The notes: generated by a model not told the origin, from the sequence alone. 64,000 nt of DNA from Desulfovibrio piger (GCF_951793255.1 NZ_OX636706.1:1447001-1511000); one strand, 5' to 3'. Positions 8,699-16,944 are shown, numbered from the stretch's first letter. Made by a program: numbers and translations.

Positions 8699-9082
8699 AT
8701 GAGCAATCCCGAAGACCTCCTGTACAGTGCGTCCCACGAATGGGCCAAAGTCAACGGTGAAGAAGCTGTCCTCGGCATCACCCATTTCGCCCAGGAATCC
8801 CTGGGTGACATCACCTATGTGGATATGCCCGCCGAAGGTGACGAACTGACCGCCGGCAGCGAGTTCGGCGCCGTGGAATCCGTGAAGGCGGCCAGCGACC
8901 TGATCTCGCCCGTCAGCGGCACGGTGGTGGCCGTGAACACCGAGCTGGAGAACGCTCCCGAAGTCATGAACAGCGATCCCTACGGCGCCGGCTGGATCGT
9001 GCGCGTGAAGCTGTCCGCCCAGCCCGAAGGCCTGATGGACGCCGCGGCCTACGAAGAACACTGCAAGAACGAGCAGCACTAG
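8699..9082 (+). CDS. gcvH: glycine cleavage system H protein (lipoyl carrier)
   Basis: This 127-residue carrier shuttles the aminomethyl group between the P and T proteins. The lipoylation site lies in GAVESVKAASDL, with Lys63 as the modified residue; the N-terminal SASHEWAKV and the central GDITYVDMPAEGDEL are typical. Length is normal for GcvH. AAGGAG sits 6 nt before the ATG. The neighbouring lplA gene probably supplies the lipoyl group. The 232 bp before it contain GC-rich dyads but no clear promoter. Confidence 0.97.
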   Translation: MSNPEDLLYSASHEWAKVNGEEAVLGITHFAQESLGDITYVDMPAEGDELTAGSEFGAVESVKAASDLISPVSGTVVAVNTELENAPEVMNSDPYGAGWIVRVKLSAQPEGLMDAAAYEEHCKNEQH

Positions 9083-9159
9083 TCCGTGGAGCGGCAGGGC
9101 CCCGGCCCTGCCGCCTTTTTTCCACCAGCACGGCAGCCTTCGCTGCAAGGAGCTCCCCT

Positions 9160-10491
9160 ATGCCATTCATTCCCCATACGCCGGACGAAGTGCAGGAAAT
9201 GCTCTCCGTCGTGGGTGTGCGCAACCTTGACGACCTTTTTGCGGACATCCCGCCTGAAATGCGCCCCAAACATTTCGATTTGCCCAAGGGGCAGAGCGAA
9301 TTCGCCGTGTGCCGCTACTTCGAGGACCTGGCCGCCGCCAACGTCTCGCCCTCCGTCTCCTTCCTGGGCGCGGGCTTCTACGCCCATTATGTGCCCCGCG
9401 CCGTGGACGCCCTTTCCGGCCGCAGCGAGTTCTATACCTCCTACACGCCCTATCAGGCCGAATGCTCGCAGGGCACCCTGCAGGCCATCTTCGAATACCA
9501 GACCGCGGTGAGCCGCCTGCTGGACATGGATTGCGCCAATGCCTCCGTCTATGACGGCGGCACGGCCCTGTTCGAGGCCTGCATGATGGCCGTGCGCGCC
9601 ACCCGCCGCAAAAAGCTGGTGGTGGACCAGTGCATCAATCCCATCTGGCGGGCCATGCTGGAGACCTACTCCTCCAGCCTGGACATCACCCTGGTGACCG
9701 TGCCCCACAAGGACGGCCTGAGCGATATGGAAGGCCTCAAGGCCGCCGTGGACGCCACCTGCGCCGCCGTGCTGGTGCAGAACCCCAATTTCTTCGGCGC
9801 CGTGGCCGACTTCAGCGAGCTTTTCGCCCATGCCCGCGCCTGCAAGGCCCTGGGCGTCATCTCCGTCTATCCGGTCATGCAGTCCGTGCTCAAGACTCCC
9901 GGCGAGATGGGCGCCGACATCGCCGTGGCCGAAGGCCAGAGCCTGGGCCAGCCCCTGAGCTTCGGCGGCCCCTATCTGGGCATCATGACCTGCCGCAAGG
10001 AGCATATCCGCCAGTTCCCCGGCCGTATCGTGGGCCGCACCACGGATCTGGAAGGCCGCACCGGCTATGTGCTCACCCTGCAGGCCCGCGAGCAGCACAT
10101 CCGCCGCGCCAAGGCCACGTCCAACATCTGCTCCAACCAGTCCCTGTGCGCCCTGCGCGCGCTCATGTACCTTTCGCTGGTGGGCCCGGACGGTCTGGCC
10201 CGCGTGGCCGAACACGGCATGGCCCTGGCCCGCTACGCGGTGGAAAAGCTCACGGCCCTGCCCGGTGTCTCGCTGCTCAATGACGCCCCCTTCGGCAACG
10301 AAGTGGCCCTGCGCCTGCCGCGTCCCGCCGAAGAGGTGGTGCAGGCCCTGCTGCGCCGGGGCGTGGCCGCCGGTTATCCTGTGGGCCGTGCCTATACGGG
10401 CATGGACGATGTGCTCTTGCTGGCCTGCACCGAGTGCAACACGCGTGCGCAGGTGGATGCCATGGTCGAAAAGCTGGGAGGTCTGCTGTGA
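9160..10491 (+). CDS. gcvPA: glycine dehydrogenase (decarboxylating) subunit 1
   Basis: This 443-residue protein is the N-terminal half of the split P protein, as found in many non-enterobacterial species. With GcvPB it decarboxylates glycine and loads the aminomethyl group on GcvH. It begins with the typical IPHTPDEVQEML segment, then shows SFLGAGFYAHYVP, FYTSYTPYQAECSQGTLQ and YDGGTALFEAC. It lacks the PLP lysine, which is in subunit 2. CAAGGAG precedes the ATG. Its TGA overlaps the GTG of gcvPB by 4 nt, giving translational coupling that suits a 1:1 heterodimer. Confidence 0.96.
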   Translation: MPFIPHTPDEVQEMLSVVGVRNLDDLFADIPPEMRPKHFDLPKGQSEFAVCRYFEDLAAANVSPSVSFLGAGFYAHYVPRAVDALSGRSEFYTSYTPYQAECSQGTLQAIFEYQTAVSRLLDMDCANASVYDGGTALFEACMMAVRATRRKKLVVDQCINPIWRAMLETYSSSLDITLVTVPHKDGLSDMEGLKAAVDATCAAVLVQNPNFFGAVADFSELFAHARACKALGVISVYPVMQSVLKTPGEMGADIAVAEGQSLGQPLSFGGPYLGIMTCRKEHIRQFPGRIVGRTTDLEGRTGYVLTLQAREQHIRRAKATSNICSNQSLCALRALMYLSLVGPDGLARVAEHGMALARYAVEKLTALPGVSLLNDAPFGNEVALRLPRPAEEVVQALLRRGVAAGYPVGRAYTGMDDVLLLACTECNTRAQVDAMVEKLGGLL

Positions 10492-11939
10492 AAACCATCT
10501 TTGCCGAATCCGTAGAAGGCCGCCGCGCTCCCGGTCTGGCCCTGCCTGTGGACGACGACGCGCCCCGCGCCGCGCAGATGCTGCCCGAAGCCCTGCTGCG
10601 CAAGAGTGCGCCGCGCCTGCCCCAATGCTCCGAACTGGACGTGGTGCGCCACTTCACCAATCTGTCCAAGCTCAACTACAGCGTGGATGCCAATTTTTAT
10701 CCCCTTGGCTCCTGCACCATGAAGTACAACCCCAAGTTCACGGAATACGTGGCCGCCTTGCCGGGCTTTGCCCGCATGCATCCCCTGCTGGCCCAGCTTT
10801 CCGGCGAACTGGCCCAGGGCGCCCTGCAATGCCTGTATGACGCCGAACGGTGGCTGTGCGAGGTCACGGGCATGAAGGCCTTCACCTTCCAGCCCATGGC
10901 CGGGGCCAACGGCGAATATACCGGCGTCAAGCTCATTGCCGCCTACCACAAGGCCAAGGGCCGCAACCGCACCAAGATGCTCATCCCCGACTCGGCCCAC
11001 GGCACCAACCCCGCCTCGGCCGTGCTGGCGGGCTTCGAGATCGTCAACGTGCCTTCGCGTGACGGCATGGTGGACCCCGCCGCCCTTGAAGAAGCCATGG
11101 CCAAGTATCCCGACCAGGTGGCCGGTCTGATGATGACCAACCCCAACACCCTGGGCCTGCTGGAGCTGCATCTGCCGCGCATCGTGGAAGTGCTGCGCCG
11201 CGAAGATGCCCTGCTGTACTACGACGGCGCCAACATGAACGCCATCCTGGGCAAGATGCGTGTGGGCGACGTGGGCTTCGACGTGGTGCACCTCAACGTC
11301 CACAAGACCCTGGGAACGCCCCATGGCGGCGGTGGCCCCGGCTGCGGTCCCGTGGGTGTGGGCGAGCGCCTGCTGCCCTTCCTGCCCGCGCCGCGTGTGC
11401 GCAAGGCCGAAGACGGCAGCTATGCCCTGGACTACGATCTGCCGCAGAGCATCGGCCACATCGGTCCCTTCTACGGCAGCTTCGCCGTGGTGCTGAAGGC
11501 CCTGGCCTACATGATGCGTCTGGGCGCCGAGGGCCTGACCCGCGCGGCCGAGTTCGCCAGCCTCAATGCCAACTATCTGCGCAAGAAGCTGGAGGGCGTG
11601 CTCGATGTGCCCTTCGACCGTATTTGCGCCCACGAGTTCGTGGCCTCCGCTCCCGAAGGCCTGCGCGCCCTGGACATCGCCAAGGCCCTGCTGGACCGCG
11701 GTTTCCATGCGCCCACGGTCTACTTCCCGCTCATCGTCCATGAATGCCTCATGGCCGAGCCCACGGAGACCGAGAGCAAGCAGACCCTGGATGCCTACAT
11801 CGAGGCCCTGCGCGAGATCGTGGCCCTGGGCAAGTCCGATCCCCAGCAGCTGCTGGATGCTCCGGTGAAGATGCCCGTCCGCCGTCTGGACGAGACCGCG
11901 GCCGCGCGCCACATGATCCTTACGGAAGATATGGAATAA
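10488..11939 (+). CDS. gcvPB: glycine dehydrogenase (decarboxylating) subunit 2, PLP-binding
   Basis: This 483-residue subunit carries the pyridoxal phosphate. The Schiff-base lysine is Lys273 within HLNVHKTLGTPHGGGGPG. Other family landmarks are DANFYPLGSCTMKYNP and the AHGTNPASA segment. The start is GTG at 10488, inside the stop of gcvPA, with GGAGG just upstream. It is the last gene of the unit and is followed 60 nt later by a strong terminator. No lipoamide dehydrogenase (L protein) gene is in the window, so that component must be shared with or encoded at another locus. Confidence 0.96.
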   Translation: MKTIFAESVEGRRAPGLALPVDDDAPRAAQMLPEALLRKSAPRLPQCSELDVVRHFTNLSKLNYSVDANFYPLGSCTMKYNPKFTEYVAALPGFARMHPLLAQLSGELAQGALQCLYDAERWLCEVTGMKAFTFQPMAGANGEYTGVKLIAAYHKAKGRNRTKMLIPDSAHGTNPASAVLAGFEIVNVPSRDGMVDPAALEEAMAKYPDQVAGLMMTNPNTLGLLELHLPRIVEVLRREDALLYYDGANMNAILGKMRVGDVGFDVVHLNVHKTLGTPHGGGGPGCGPVGVGERLLPFLPAPRVRKAEDGSYALDYDLPQSIGHIGPFYGSFAVVLKALAYMMRLGAEGLTRAAEFASLNANYLRKKLEGVLDVPFDRICAHEFVASAPEGLRALDIAKALLDRGFHAPTVYFPLIVHECLMAEPTETESKQTLDAYIEALREIVALGKSDPQQLLDAPVKMPVRRLDETAAARHMILTEDME

Positions 11940-11999
11940 CAGGCAGGACGGCCGTACCCCCTGTGAGGGCGCGGCCTCCCGCGTGTCATGCCTTCGTCA

Positions 12000-12029
12000 C
12001 GGCGGCCTTTCGGGGCCGCCGTTGTTTTT
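12000..12029 (+). terminator. Rho-independent terminator after gcvPB
   Basis: CGGCGGCC (12000-12007) pairs with GGCCGCCG (12014-12021) around the loop TTTCGG, followed by TTGTTTTT. Confidence 0.9.
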
Positions 12030-12066
12030 GGGAGATGGAGGTTGTGGGAGCCGTGGAGTAGGGGGA

Positions 12067-12145
12067 CGAGAGGGGAAGGGGCGTTTTTTGTAAAAACTGC
12101 CCCTTCCCCTCTCGTGCTCTCCCCAACCCCGAAAAAACTTTTGTC
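12067..12145 (+). repeat. hairpin repeat, copy A
   Basis: CGAGAGGGGAAGGGGC (12067-12082) and its exact complement (12099-12114) form a 16-bp stem, with an inner T-run/A-run pairing. It is followed by a C/T-rich tail ending in CCGAAAAAACTTTTG. The same plan recurs at 12456, 24455, 24682 and 52604. Confidence 0.7.
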
Positions 12146-12455
12146 AGGGGCGGCCTTCGGTCCCCGTCGTTGTCCGTCAGTTGCCGGCGACTTTTTCGTG
12201 ACCCGGAAAGGATGGAGGGCGGAGGGGATGCCCGTTCTTCCCGGAGGCAGGGGAGGGGGCTGCCGTGGCTGGGCGTGAAACGCGGGAACGGTATGCAGGG
12301 GAATAAGTGACGGTGGCGTCCGTATCACCACGTCACGGGGGAAGCAGGTTTTCCGTCTATGGTTTGGCCGCTACATATCTCGTGACTTCCTGTCCGTTTG
12401 CAGAGAACGATGCTGACGCTTTTTGTCCGGCGACGGGGACTTTCCCTATCGTTCA

Positions 12456-12526
12456 GAGAAAAAGCTTTGGGAGGGGAGGGCGATGCAAGGAGGAGGCCTT
12501 TTCCCAAAAAGGTCTTCCCGCCCCCT
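12456..12526 (-). repeat. hairpin repeat, copy B (degenerate)
   Basis: Read on the minus strand, a G-rich arm followed by CCTTTTTGGGAAAAGGCC forms an imperfect hairpin (12488-12526). It is followed by CCCTCCCCTCCCAAAGC and TTTTTCTC (12480 down to 12456), matching the tail of copies A and C. Confidence 0.55.
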
Positions 12527-12552
12527 GCGTGCCCAGCATCTTTCCAGAACAC

Positions 12553-12581
12553 TTGCCACTTTCTTTTTGAGAATATATCCT
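12553..12581 (+). promoter_or_regulatory. predicted promoter of the EVE-domain gene
   Basis: TTGCCA (12553-12558) and TATCCT (12576-12581) are 17 bp apart. The inferred start near 12588 would give a very short leader made almost only of the ribosome site AAAGGAGGT. Confidence 0.5.
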
Positions 12582-12599
12582 GATAAAAAAGGAGGTACC

Positions 12600-13061
12600 A
12601 TGAACTACTGGTTGTTCAAGAGCGAGCCGGGCTGCTACTCCTGGCAGGATCTGGAGGCCGCGCCCGGGCAGACCACGTCCTGGGACGGCGTACGCAACTA
12701 TCAGGCCCGCAACTTCATGAAGGCCATGAAAAAAGGCGACCTGGGCTTTTTCTATCACAGCGGTGCCGACCCCTCCATCGTGGGCGTGGTGGAAGTGGTG
12801 CGCGAGGCGTATCCCGACCATACGGCACAGGACCCTGAGAACAATCATTTCGACCCCCGGGCCACGCCGGAAAAGCCCATCTGGGAGATGGTGGACGTGC
12901 GCCTGCACAAGGCCCTGCCTGCCCTGAGCCGCAAGGAACTGTCCGCGCATGCGGCCCTGGCCGGTATGGAGCTCATGCGCCGGGGCAGCCGTCTCTCCGT
13001 TCAGCCGGTGAGCGCAGAAGCCTTTGAATATATTATGCATTTGGCGAATGAGAAAAAATAG
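12600..13061 (+). CDS. EVE-domain protein
   Basis: The whole 153-residue protein is one EVE domain, a PUA-like fold proposed to bind modified bases in DNA or RNA. The N-terminus MNYWLFKSEP, the following SWDGVRNYQARNFMKAM and the GVVEVVREAYPD segment are diagnostic. In other bacteria stand-alone EVE proteins are implicated in recognising modified cytosines or tRNA bases, but the ligand here is unknown. The start has a near-perfect ribosome site (AAAGGAGGT) and its own predicted promoter. A longer frame upstream crosses repeat B and is rejected. No restriction or modification gene is next to it. Confidence 0.9.
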   Translation: MNYWLFKSEPGCYSWQDLEAAPGQTTSWDGVRNYQARNFMKAMKKGDLGFFYHSGADPSIVGVVEVVREAYPDHTAQDPENNHFDPRATPEKPIWEMVDVRLHKALPALSRKELSAHAALAGMELMRRGSRLSVQPVSAEAFEYIMHLANEKK

Positions 13062-13272
13062 ACAATCTCAAAGCCTGCATGGGGAGCAGAAAAAGTGTTT
13101 CCGGAAGATTCTGGACAGGATATAGAAAAATTTTTTGTTTTGATTTCTTACCGGTAAGATAAGTGTGCCTGAAAGAGACTGCAGTAATGTGCAAAATGAA
13201 GAGCATATTGCATATCTATTCTTTCTCTTTTGTGTGGACGTTCTTTGGAAAAGAGTGATTGTATCATCTGTG
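13062..13272. other. AT-rich non-coding region with a perfect palindrome
   Basis: No gene is supported. This AT-rich stretch contains the 14-bp palindrome TCTTACCGGTAAGA at 13146-13159 and leads into a short predicted transcription unit before the lactate operon. Confidence 0.55.
13146..13159. promoter_or_regulatory. perfect 14-bp palindrome, possible operator
   Basis: TCTTACCGGTAAGA is fully self-complementary and lies in AT-rich DNA between the EVE gene and the lactate operon. It looks like a dimeric regulator site; the regulator is unknown. Confidence 0.4.
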
Positions 13273-13300
13273 TTGCCGCTTTTTTTGTACATTTTACCTT
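13273..13300 (+). promoter_or_regulatory. predicted promoter of a leader transcript before the lactate operon
   Basis: TTGCCG (13273-13278) and TACCTT (13295-13300) are 16 bp apart; the -10 hexamer is the same as that of ribBA. Transcription from here would cover the small ORF at 13323 and the hairpin at 13474. Confidence 0.4.
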
Positions 13301-13322
13301 AATAAAAGAAGAGAAGGAGTTT

Positions 13323-13439
13323 ATGGTCATATTTTATAAAATATTTTTAAAAATACAAGAAAAAGAGGATCCTCTTTTTTCTTTGCAACAGCAGGTTGGG
13401 GAGCAGTTTTACCTTTTCAAAAAAAGAAATTCTTGCTAA
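13323..13439 (+). CDS. possible 38-residue leader peptide
   Basis: This short frame starts with ATG at 13323 after AGAAGGAG (spacing 3 nt, somewhat short). The peptide begins MVIFYKIF, is rich in Phe, Lys, Ile and Gln, and ends FKKRNSC. A terminator-like hairpin starts 35 nt after its stop, and the lactate operon starts 144 nt after it. This order (promoter, short ORF, terminator, operon) resembles an attenuation leader. It has no family resemblance and may be chance; codon use is AT-rich, unlike neighbouring genes. Confidence 0.3.
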   Translation: MVIFYKIFLKIQEKEDPLFSLQQQVGEQFYLFKKRNSC

Positions 13440-13473
13440 AAAAAATCATTCGGCCCGGATCAACCTATTCTTC

Positions 13474-13503
13474 GGAGCAGGTCTTGCTGCGTGCTCTTTT
13501 TTT
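13474..13503 (+). terminator. terminator-like hairpin upstream of the lactate operon
   Basis: GAGCA (13475-13479) pairs with TGCTC (13492-13496), with further internal GCAG/CTGC pairing, followed by seven T residues (13497-13503). It could end the short transcript upstream or act as an attenuator of the operon at 13584. Confidence 0.6.
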
Positions 13504-13583
13504 CGTGTTCCGGGTAGATTGGGTGCAGGCCCGGTCGGGAGCCCGGGTTGATGAGCATATTTCATGAGTAACAGGAGGCCCTT

Positions 13584-14969
13584 ATGGCAAGCCAGGCGCT
13601 TATCAAAGAATTTGAAGATCTCCTCGGCAAGGAAAACGTGTTCAGCTCCGAAGCTGACCGCCAGAGTTATTCCTATGATTCCGCGGTGCTGCCCCCCGTG
13701 GTGCCCGCCTTTGCGCTGCGTCCCACCACCACTGAGCAGCTCGGCATCTGTGTGAAAAAACTCTATGACTACGGCATTCCCATGACCGTGCGCGGTGCCG
13801 GTACCAACCTGTCCGGCGGCACCATCCCGGACAGCAAGGAAAGCGTGGTCATCCTGACCAACGGCCTGAACCGCATCCTTGAGATCAACTCCGACGACCT
13901 GTACGCCGTGGTGGAACCCGGCGTGGTCACGGCCACTTTCGCTGCCGAGGTTGCCAAGAAGAACCTGTTCTATCCCCCGGATCCGGGTTCCCAGGCCGTG
14001 TCCACCCTGGCCGGCAACATCGCCGAAAACGCCGGTGGTCTGCGTGGCCTGAAGTACGGCGTCACCAAGGACTACCTGATGGGCCTGGAATTCTTTGACG
14101 CCACCGGCGAGCTGGTCAAGAGCGGTTCCCGCACCGTCAAATGCGTCACCGGTTACAACCTGGCCGGCATGATGCTGCAGTCCGAAGGCACCCTGGGCAT
14201 CATCTCCCAGGCCGTGCTCAAGCTGGTGCCCCCGCCGCAGGCCTCCAAGGCCCTGATGGCCGTGTTCGATGACATGCAGAAGGCCGCCGAAGCCGTGGCC
14301 GGCATCATCGCCGCCCACGTGGTGCCCTGTACGCTGGAATTCCTCGACAACAACACCATCGTGCGCGTGGACGACTACACCAAGGCCGGCCTGCCCCGCG
14401 ACGCCGCGGCCATCCTGCTCATCGAAGTGGACGGCCATCCCGCCCAGGTGGCTGACGAAGCCGTGGTCGTGGAACGCGTGCTGCAGCAGACCGGTGCCGT
14501 GGCCGTGCATGTGGCCAAGGACGCCGCCGAAAAGTTCAAGCTGTGGGAAGCCCGCCGCCAGGCCCTGCCCGTGCTGGCCCGCTGCAAGCCCACCACCGTG
14601 CTCGAAGACGCCACCGTGCCGCGCTCCCAGATCCCTGCCATGATGAAGGCCGTCAACGACATCGCCAAGAAGTACAATGTCGAAGTGGGCACCTTCGGTC
14701 ATGCCGGTGACGGCAACCTGCATCCCACCTTCCTGTGCGACAAGCGCGACAAGGAAGAATTCGCCCGCGTGGAAGCCGCCGTCGACGAAATGTTCGATGT
14801 GGCCATCAGCCTGCACGGTACCCTGTCCGGTGAACACGGCATCGGCACCGCCAAGTCCAAGTGGATGGAAAAGGAAACCTCCCGCGGCACCATCCTCTTC
14901 TCGCAGCGCCTGCGCCGCGCTCTGGATCCCAAGGGTCTGCTCAATCCCACCAAGCTGGTGGGCATTTAG
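13584..14969 (+). CDS. FAD-linked D-lactate/glycolate dehydrogenase, catalytic subunit (GlcD-like)
   Basis: The 461-residue flavoprotein belongs to the GlcD/Dld family that oxidises D-2-hydroxy acids. The FAD-binding region shows VRGAGTNLSGG, PPDPGSQAVSTLAGNIAENAGG and VTGYNLAGMM. The C-terminal domain carries GHAGDGNLHP near residue 372 and SGEHGIGTAK near the end. AACAGGAGG gives a strong start at 13584. The next gene encodes a Cys-rich Fe-S partner, the pairing seen for D-lactate dehydrogenase in Desulfovibrio. With the permease and LutC/LutAB-like genes downstream, lactate is the likely substrate, oxidised to pyruvate at the inner face of the membrane. Confidence 0.9.
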   Translation: MASQALIKEFEDLLGKENVFSSEADRQSYSYDSAVLPPVVPAFALRPTTTEQLGICVKKLYDYGIPMTVRGAGTNLSGGTIPDSKESVVILTNGLNRILEINSDDLYAVVEPGVVTATFAAEVAKKNLFYPPDPGSQAVSTLAGNIAENAGGLRGLKYGVTKDYLMGLEFFDATGELVKSGSRTVKCVTGYNLAGMMLQSEGTLGIISQAVLKLVPPPQASKALMAVFDDMQKAAEAVAGIIAAHVVPCTLEFLDNNTIVRVDDYTKAGLPRDAAAILLIEVDGHPAQVADEAVVVERVLQQTGAVAVHVAKDAAEKFKLWEARRQALPVLARCKPTTVLEDATVPRSQIPAMMKAVNDIAKKYNVEVGTFGHAGDGNLHPTFLCDKRDKEEFARVEAAVDEMFDVAISLHGTLSGEHGIGTAKSKWMEKETSRGTILFSQRLRRALDPKGLLNPTKLVGI

Positions 14970-14980
14970 GGAGACACGCC

Positions 14981-16273
14981 ATGAGCGACCTGAAGAAACT
15001 GGCAAAGCGTCTGATGACGCTTGACGACCGCATCATCGCCTGCATGAAGTGCGGCATGTGCCAGGCTGTCTGCCCCATGTTCGGCGCCACCATGATGGAA
15101 GCCGACGTGGCCCGCGGCAAGCTGGCCCTGGTGGACAATCTGGCCCACGAAATGATCGCCGATCCCGAGGCCGTGGCCGACAAGCTGGGCCGCTGCCTGC
15201 TGTGCGGCTCCTGTGAGGCCAACTGCCCCTCCGGTGTGAAGATCATGGACATCTTCATGGAGGCTCGCGAGATCGTGAACACCTATCTTGGCCTGCACCC
15301 GGTCAAAAAGATGGTGTTCCGTGCCCTGCTGCCGTACCCCGGCCTGTTCAACTTTGCCATGCGGGTGGGCGCGCCCATGCAGCGCGTCATCTTCCGCAGC
15401 AACAAGGACACCCAGAACACGGCCTGTGCTCCCATGCTCAACTTCATGCTGGGCGACCGCCACATCCGTTCCCTGGCCCTCAAGCCCCTGCACGCCATCT
15501 ACGGCAACCTGGACGAGCCCCGCGTCATGGGCGGTCTGAAGGTGGCCTTCTTCCCCGGCTGCATGGGCGACAAGCTGTACGTGGATGTGTCCGAAGCCTG
15601 CATCAAGGTGCTGCACCACCATAACGTGGCCATCTACATGCCCAGCAGCTTCGCCTGTTGCGGTATCCCGGCCCTGTCCTCCGGCGACGCCGAAGGCATG
15701 GTGAAGCAGATGGCCAAGAGCCTGGCCGCCTTTGGCGAAAGCAGCTTCGACTACGTGCTGACCGCCTGTTCCTCCTGTACCTCCACCATCAAGGAACTGT
15801 GGCCCCGCTACGCCGCCCGCCTGGGCAGCGTGGAACAGCATCAGGCCGAGGCCCTGGCCGCCATCACCATGGACATCAACGAATTCCTGGTGAAGGTGCT
15901 CAAGGTCGAAGCCGTGGAAAGCCTGCCCGGCGCCAAGACCGTGACCTATCACGACTCCTGCCACCTCAAGAAGGCCCTGGGCCTCTCCGAGGAACCGCGC
16001 ACCATCATCAAGACCAACCCCAACTACAAGCTGGTGGAGATGAAAGAAGCCGACCGTTGCTGCGGTTGCGGCGGTTCCTTCAACCTCTTCCACTACGACC
16101 TGTCGCGTGTCATCGGCCAGCGCAAGCGTGACAACGTGGTGGCCACGGGCGCCCATGTGGTGGCCGCCGGCTGCCCCGCCTGCATGATGCAGCTGGAAGA
16201 CGTGCTCTCGCACAACAATGACCCCGTGCAGGTCAAGCATACTATCCAGATCTATGCCGAGACCCTCAAATAG
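14981..16273 (+). CDS. Fe-S subunit of D-lactate dehydrogenase (GlcF/HdrD-like, two CCG domains)
   Basis: The 430-residue protein has two N-terminal [4Fe-4S] motifs, CMKCGMCQAVCP and CLLCGSCEANCP, then two cysteine-rich CCG domains: PGCMGDKLY with CCGIPALSSG and CSSCTST, and DSCHLKKALG with CCGCGGSFN and CPACMMQ. This is the architecture of GlcF and of HdrD-like electron carriers that accept electrons from a GlcD-type flavoprotein and pass them to quinone or another carrier. It starts 11 nt after the dehydrogenase stop with an AGGGAG ribosome site. The frame is open further upstream inside the dehydrogenase gene, but that extension is not homologous. Confidence 0.9.
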   Translation: MSDLKKLAKRLMTLDDRIIACMKCGMCQAVCPMFGATMMEADVARGKLALVDNLAHEMIADPEAVADKLGRCLLCGSCEANCPSGVKIMDIFMEAREIVNTYLGLHPVKKMVFRALLPYPGLFNFAMRVGAPMQRVIFRSNKDTQNTACAPMLNFMLGDRHIRSLALKPLHAIYGNLDEPRVMGGLKVAFFPGCMGDKLYVDVSEACIKVLHHHNVAIYMPSSFACCGIPALSSGDAEGMVKQMAKSLAAFGESSFDYVLTACSSCTSTIKELWPRYAARLGSVEQHQAEALAAITMDINEFLVKVLKVEAVESLPGAKTVTYHDSCHLKKALGLSEEPRTIIKTNPNYKLVEMKEADRCCGCGGSFNLFHYDLSRVIGQRKRDNVVATGAHVVAAGCPACMMQLEDVLSHNNDPVQVKHTIQIYAETLK

Positions 16274-16302
16274 GGTGCGGCATTCATTATAAGGAGACAT
16301 CA

Positions 16303-16941
16303 ATGGCCCCTGAAGAAATCCAGGATCTTGTTCAGGACTTCACCGCCAAAGCCACGGCCGTCAACGCCGTGGTGCAGGAGCTGCCCAACATGGCCGCCGT
16401 GCTGCAGTACGTGGTGGACGTGTGCGAAAACAAAGCCCCGTGCGAACTGATGGCGGACGAGGACGTGGAAAAGGGCCCCAACGGCCCCAACGGTGTGCCC
16501 ACCCGCGTGCAGCGCATCGTGGCCGCTCCTGTCCTGAACGACGAAGACTTCGCCACCCTGGAAGCCGCCTGCAAGGAAAAGGGCTTCCTGTGCATCCGTG
16601 AAGGTCTGCGCAACCATCTGGCCGGTATCGACGTGGGGCTGACCTCCGCCGAGATGGGCGTGTCTTCCAGTGCCACCTGTCTGGTGAACACCGACAACGA
16701 AAATGCCCGTCTGGCCGGTATGATCAGCGAGATCCATGTGCTGCTGCTGGCCAAGTCCAAGCTGGTGCGCACTCTGCCCGAGATCGCCGGTCGCATGCGT
16801 GAGCTGCTCATGGCCAACCCCAAGGGCGGCAACTACACGACCCTGATCAGCGGCCCCAGCCGTACCGCCGATATCGAGCGCGTGGCCGCCGTGGGCGTTC
16901 ATGGCCCGCTGGAATTGCATATCATTCTTCTGGAGGACTAA
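16303..16941 (+). CDS. LutC/LldG-like lactate utilisation protein
   Basis: This 212-residue protein is a LUD-domain (DUF162) protein of the LutC/LldG group, a non-flavin component of the L-lactate oxidation complex. The C-terminal part shows GVSSSATCLVNTDNE and the ending LISGPSRTADIERVAAVGVHGP, which is highly typical. The N-terminal third is more variable and helical. It has AAGGAG before the ATG and is separated from the fused LutAB gene by only 3 nt. The role is inferred from the operon and from known lut/lld systems; it has no redox cofactor motif of its own. Confidence 0.88.
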   Translation: MAPEEIQDLVQDFTAKATAVNAVVQELPNMAAVLQYVVDVCENKAPCELMADEDVEKGPNGPNGVPTRVQRIVAAPVLNDEDFATLEAACKEKGFLCIREGLRNHLAGIDVGLTSAEMGVSSSATCLVNTDNENARLAGMISEIHVLLLAKSKLVRTLPEIAGRMRELLMANPKGGNYTTLISGPSRTADIERVAAVGVHGPLELHIILLED

Positions 16942-16944
16942 GCC

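Larger units (their letters stand above)
12030..12552. other. gene-free region holding two copies of a hairpin repeat
   Basis: No gene is supported here. The region contains the hairpin-plus-pyrimidine-tail elements at 12067-12145 and 12456-12526 (opposite orientations) and an imperfect dyad GTGACGGTGG (12307-12316) facing CCACGTCAC (12328-12336). Open frames in it are rich in Pro/Arg/Gly and have no family features. Confidence 0.6.
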
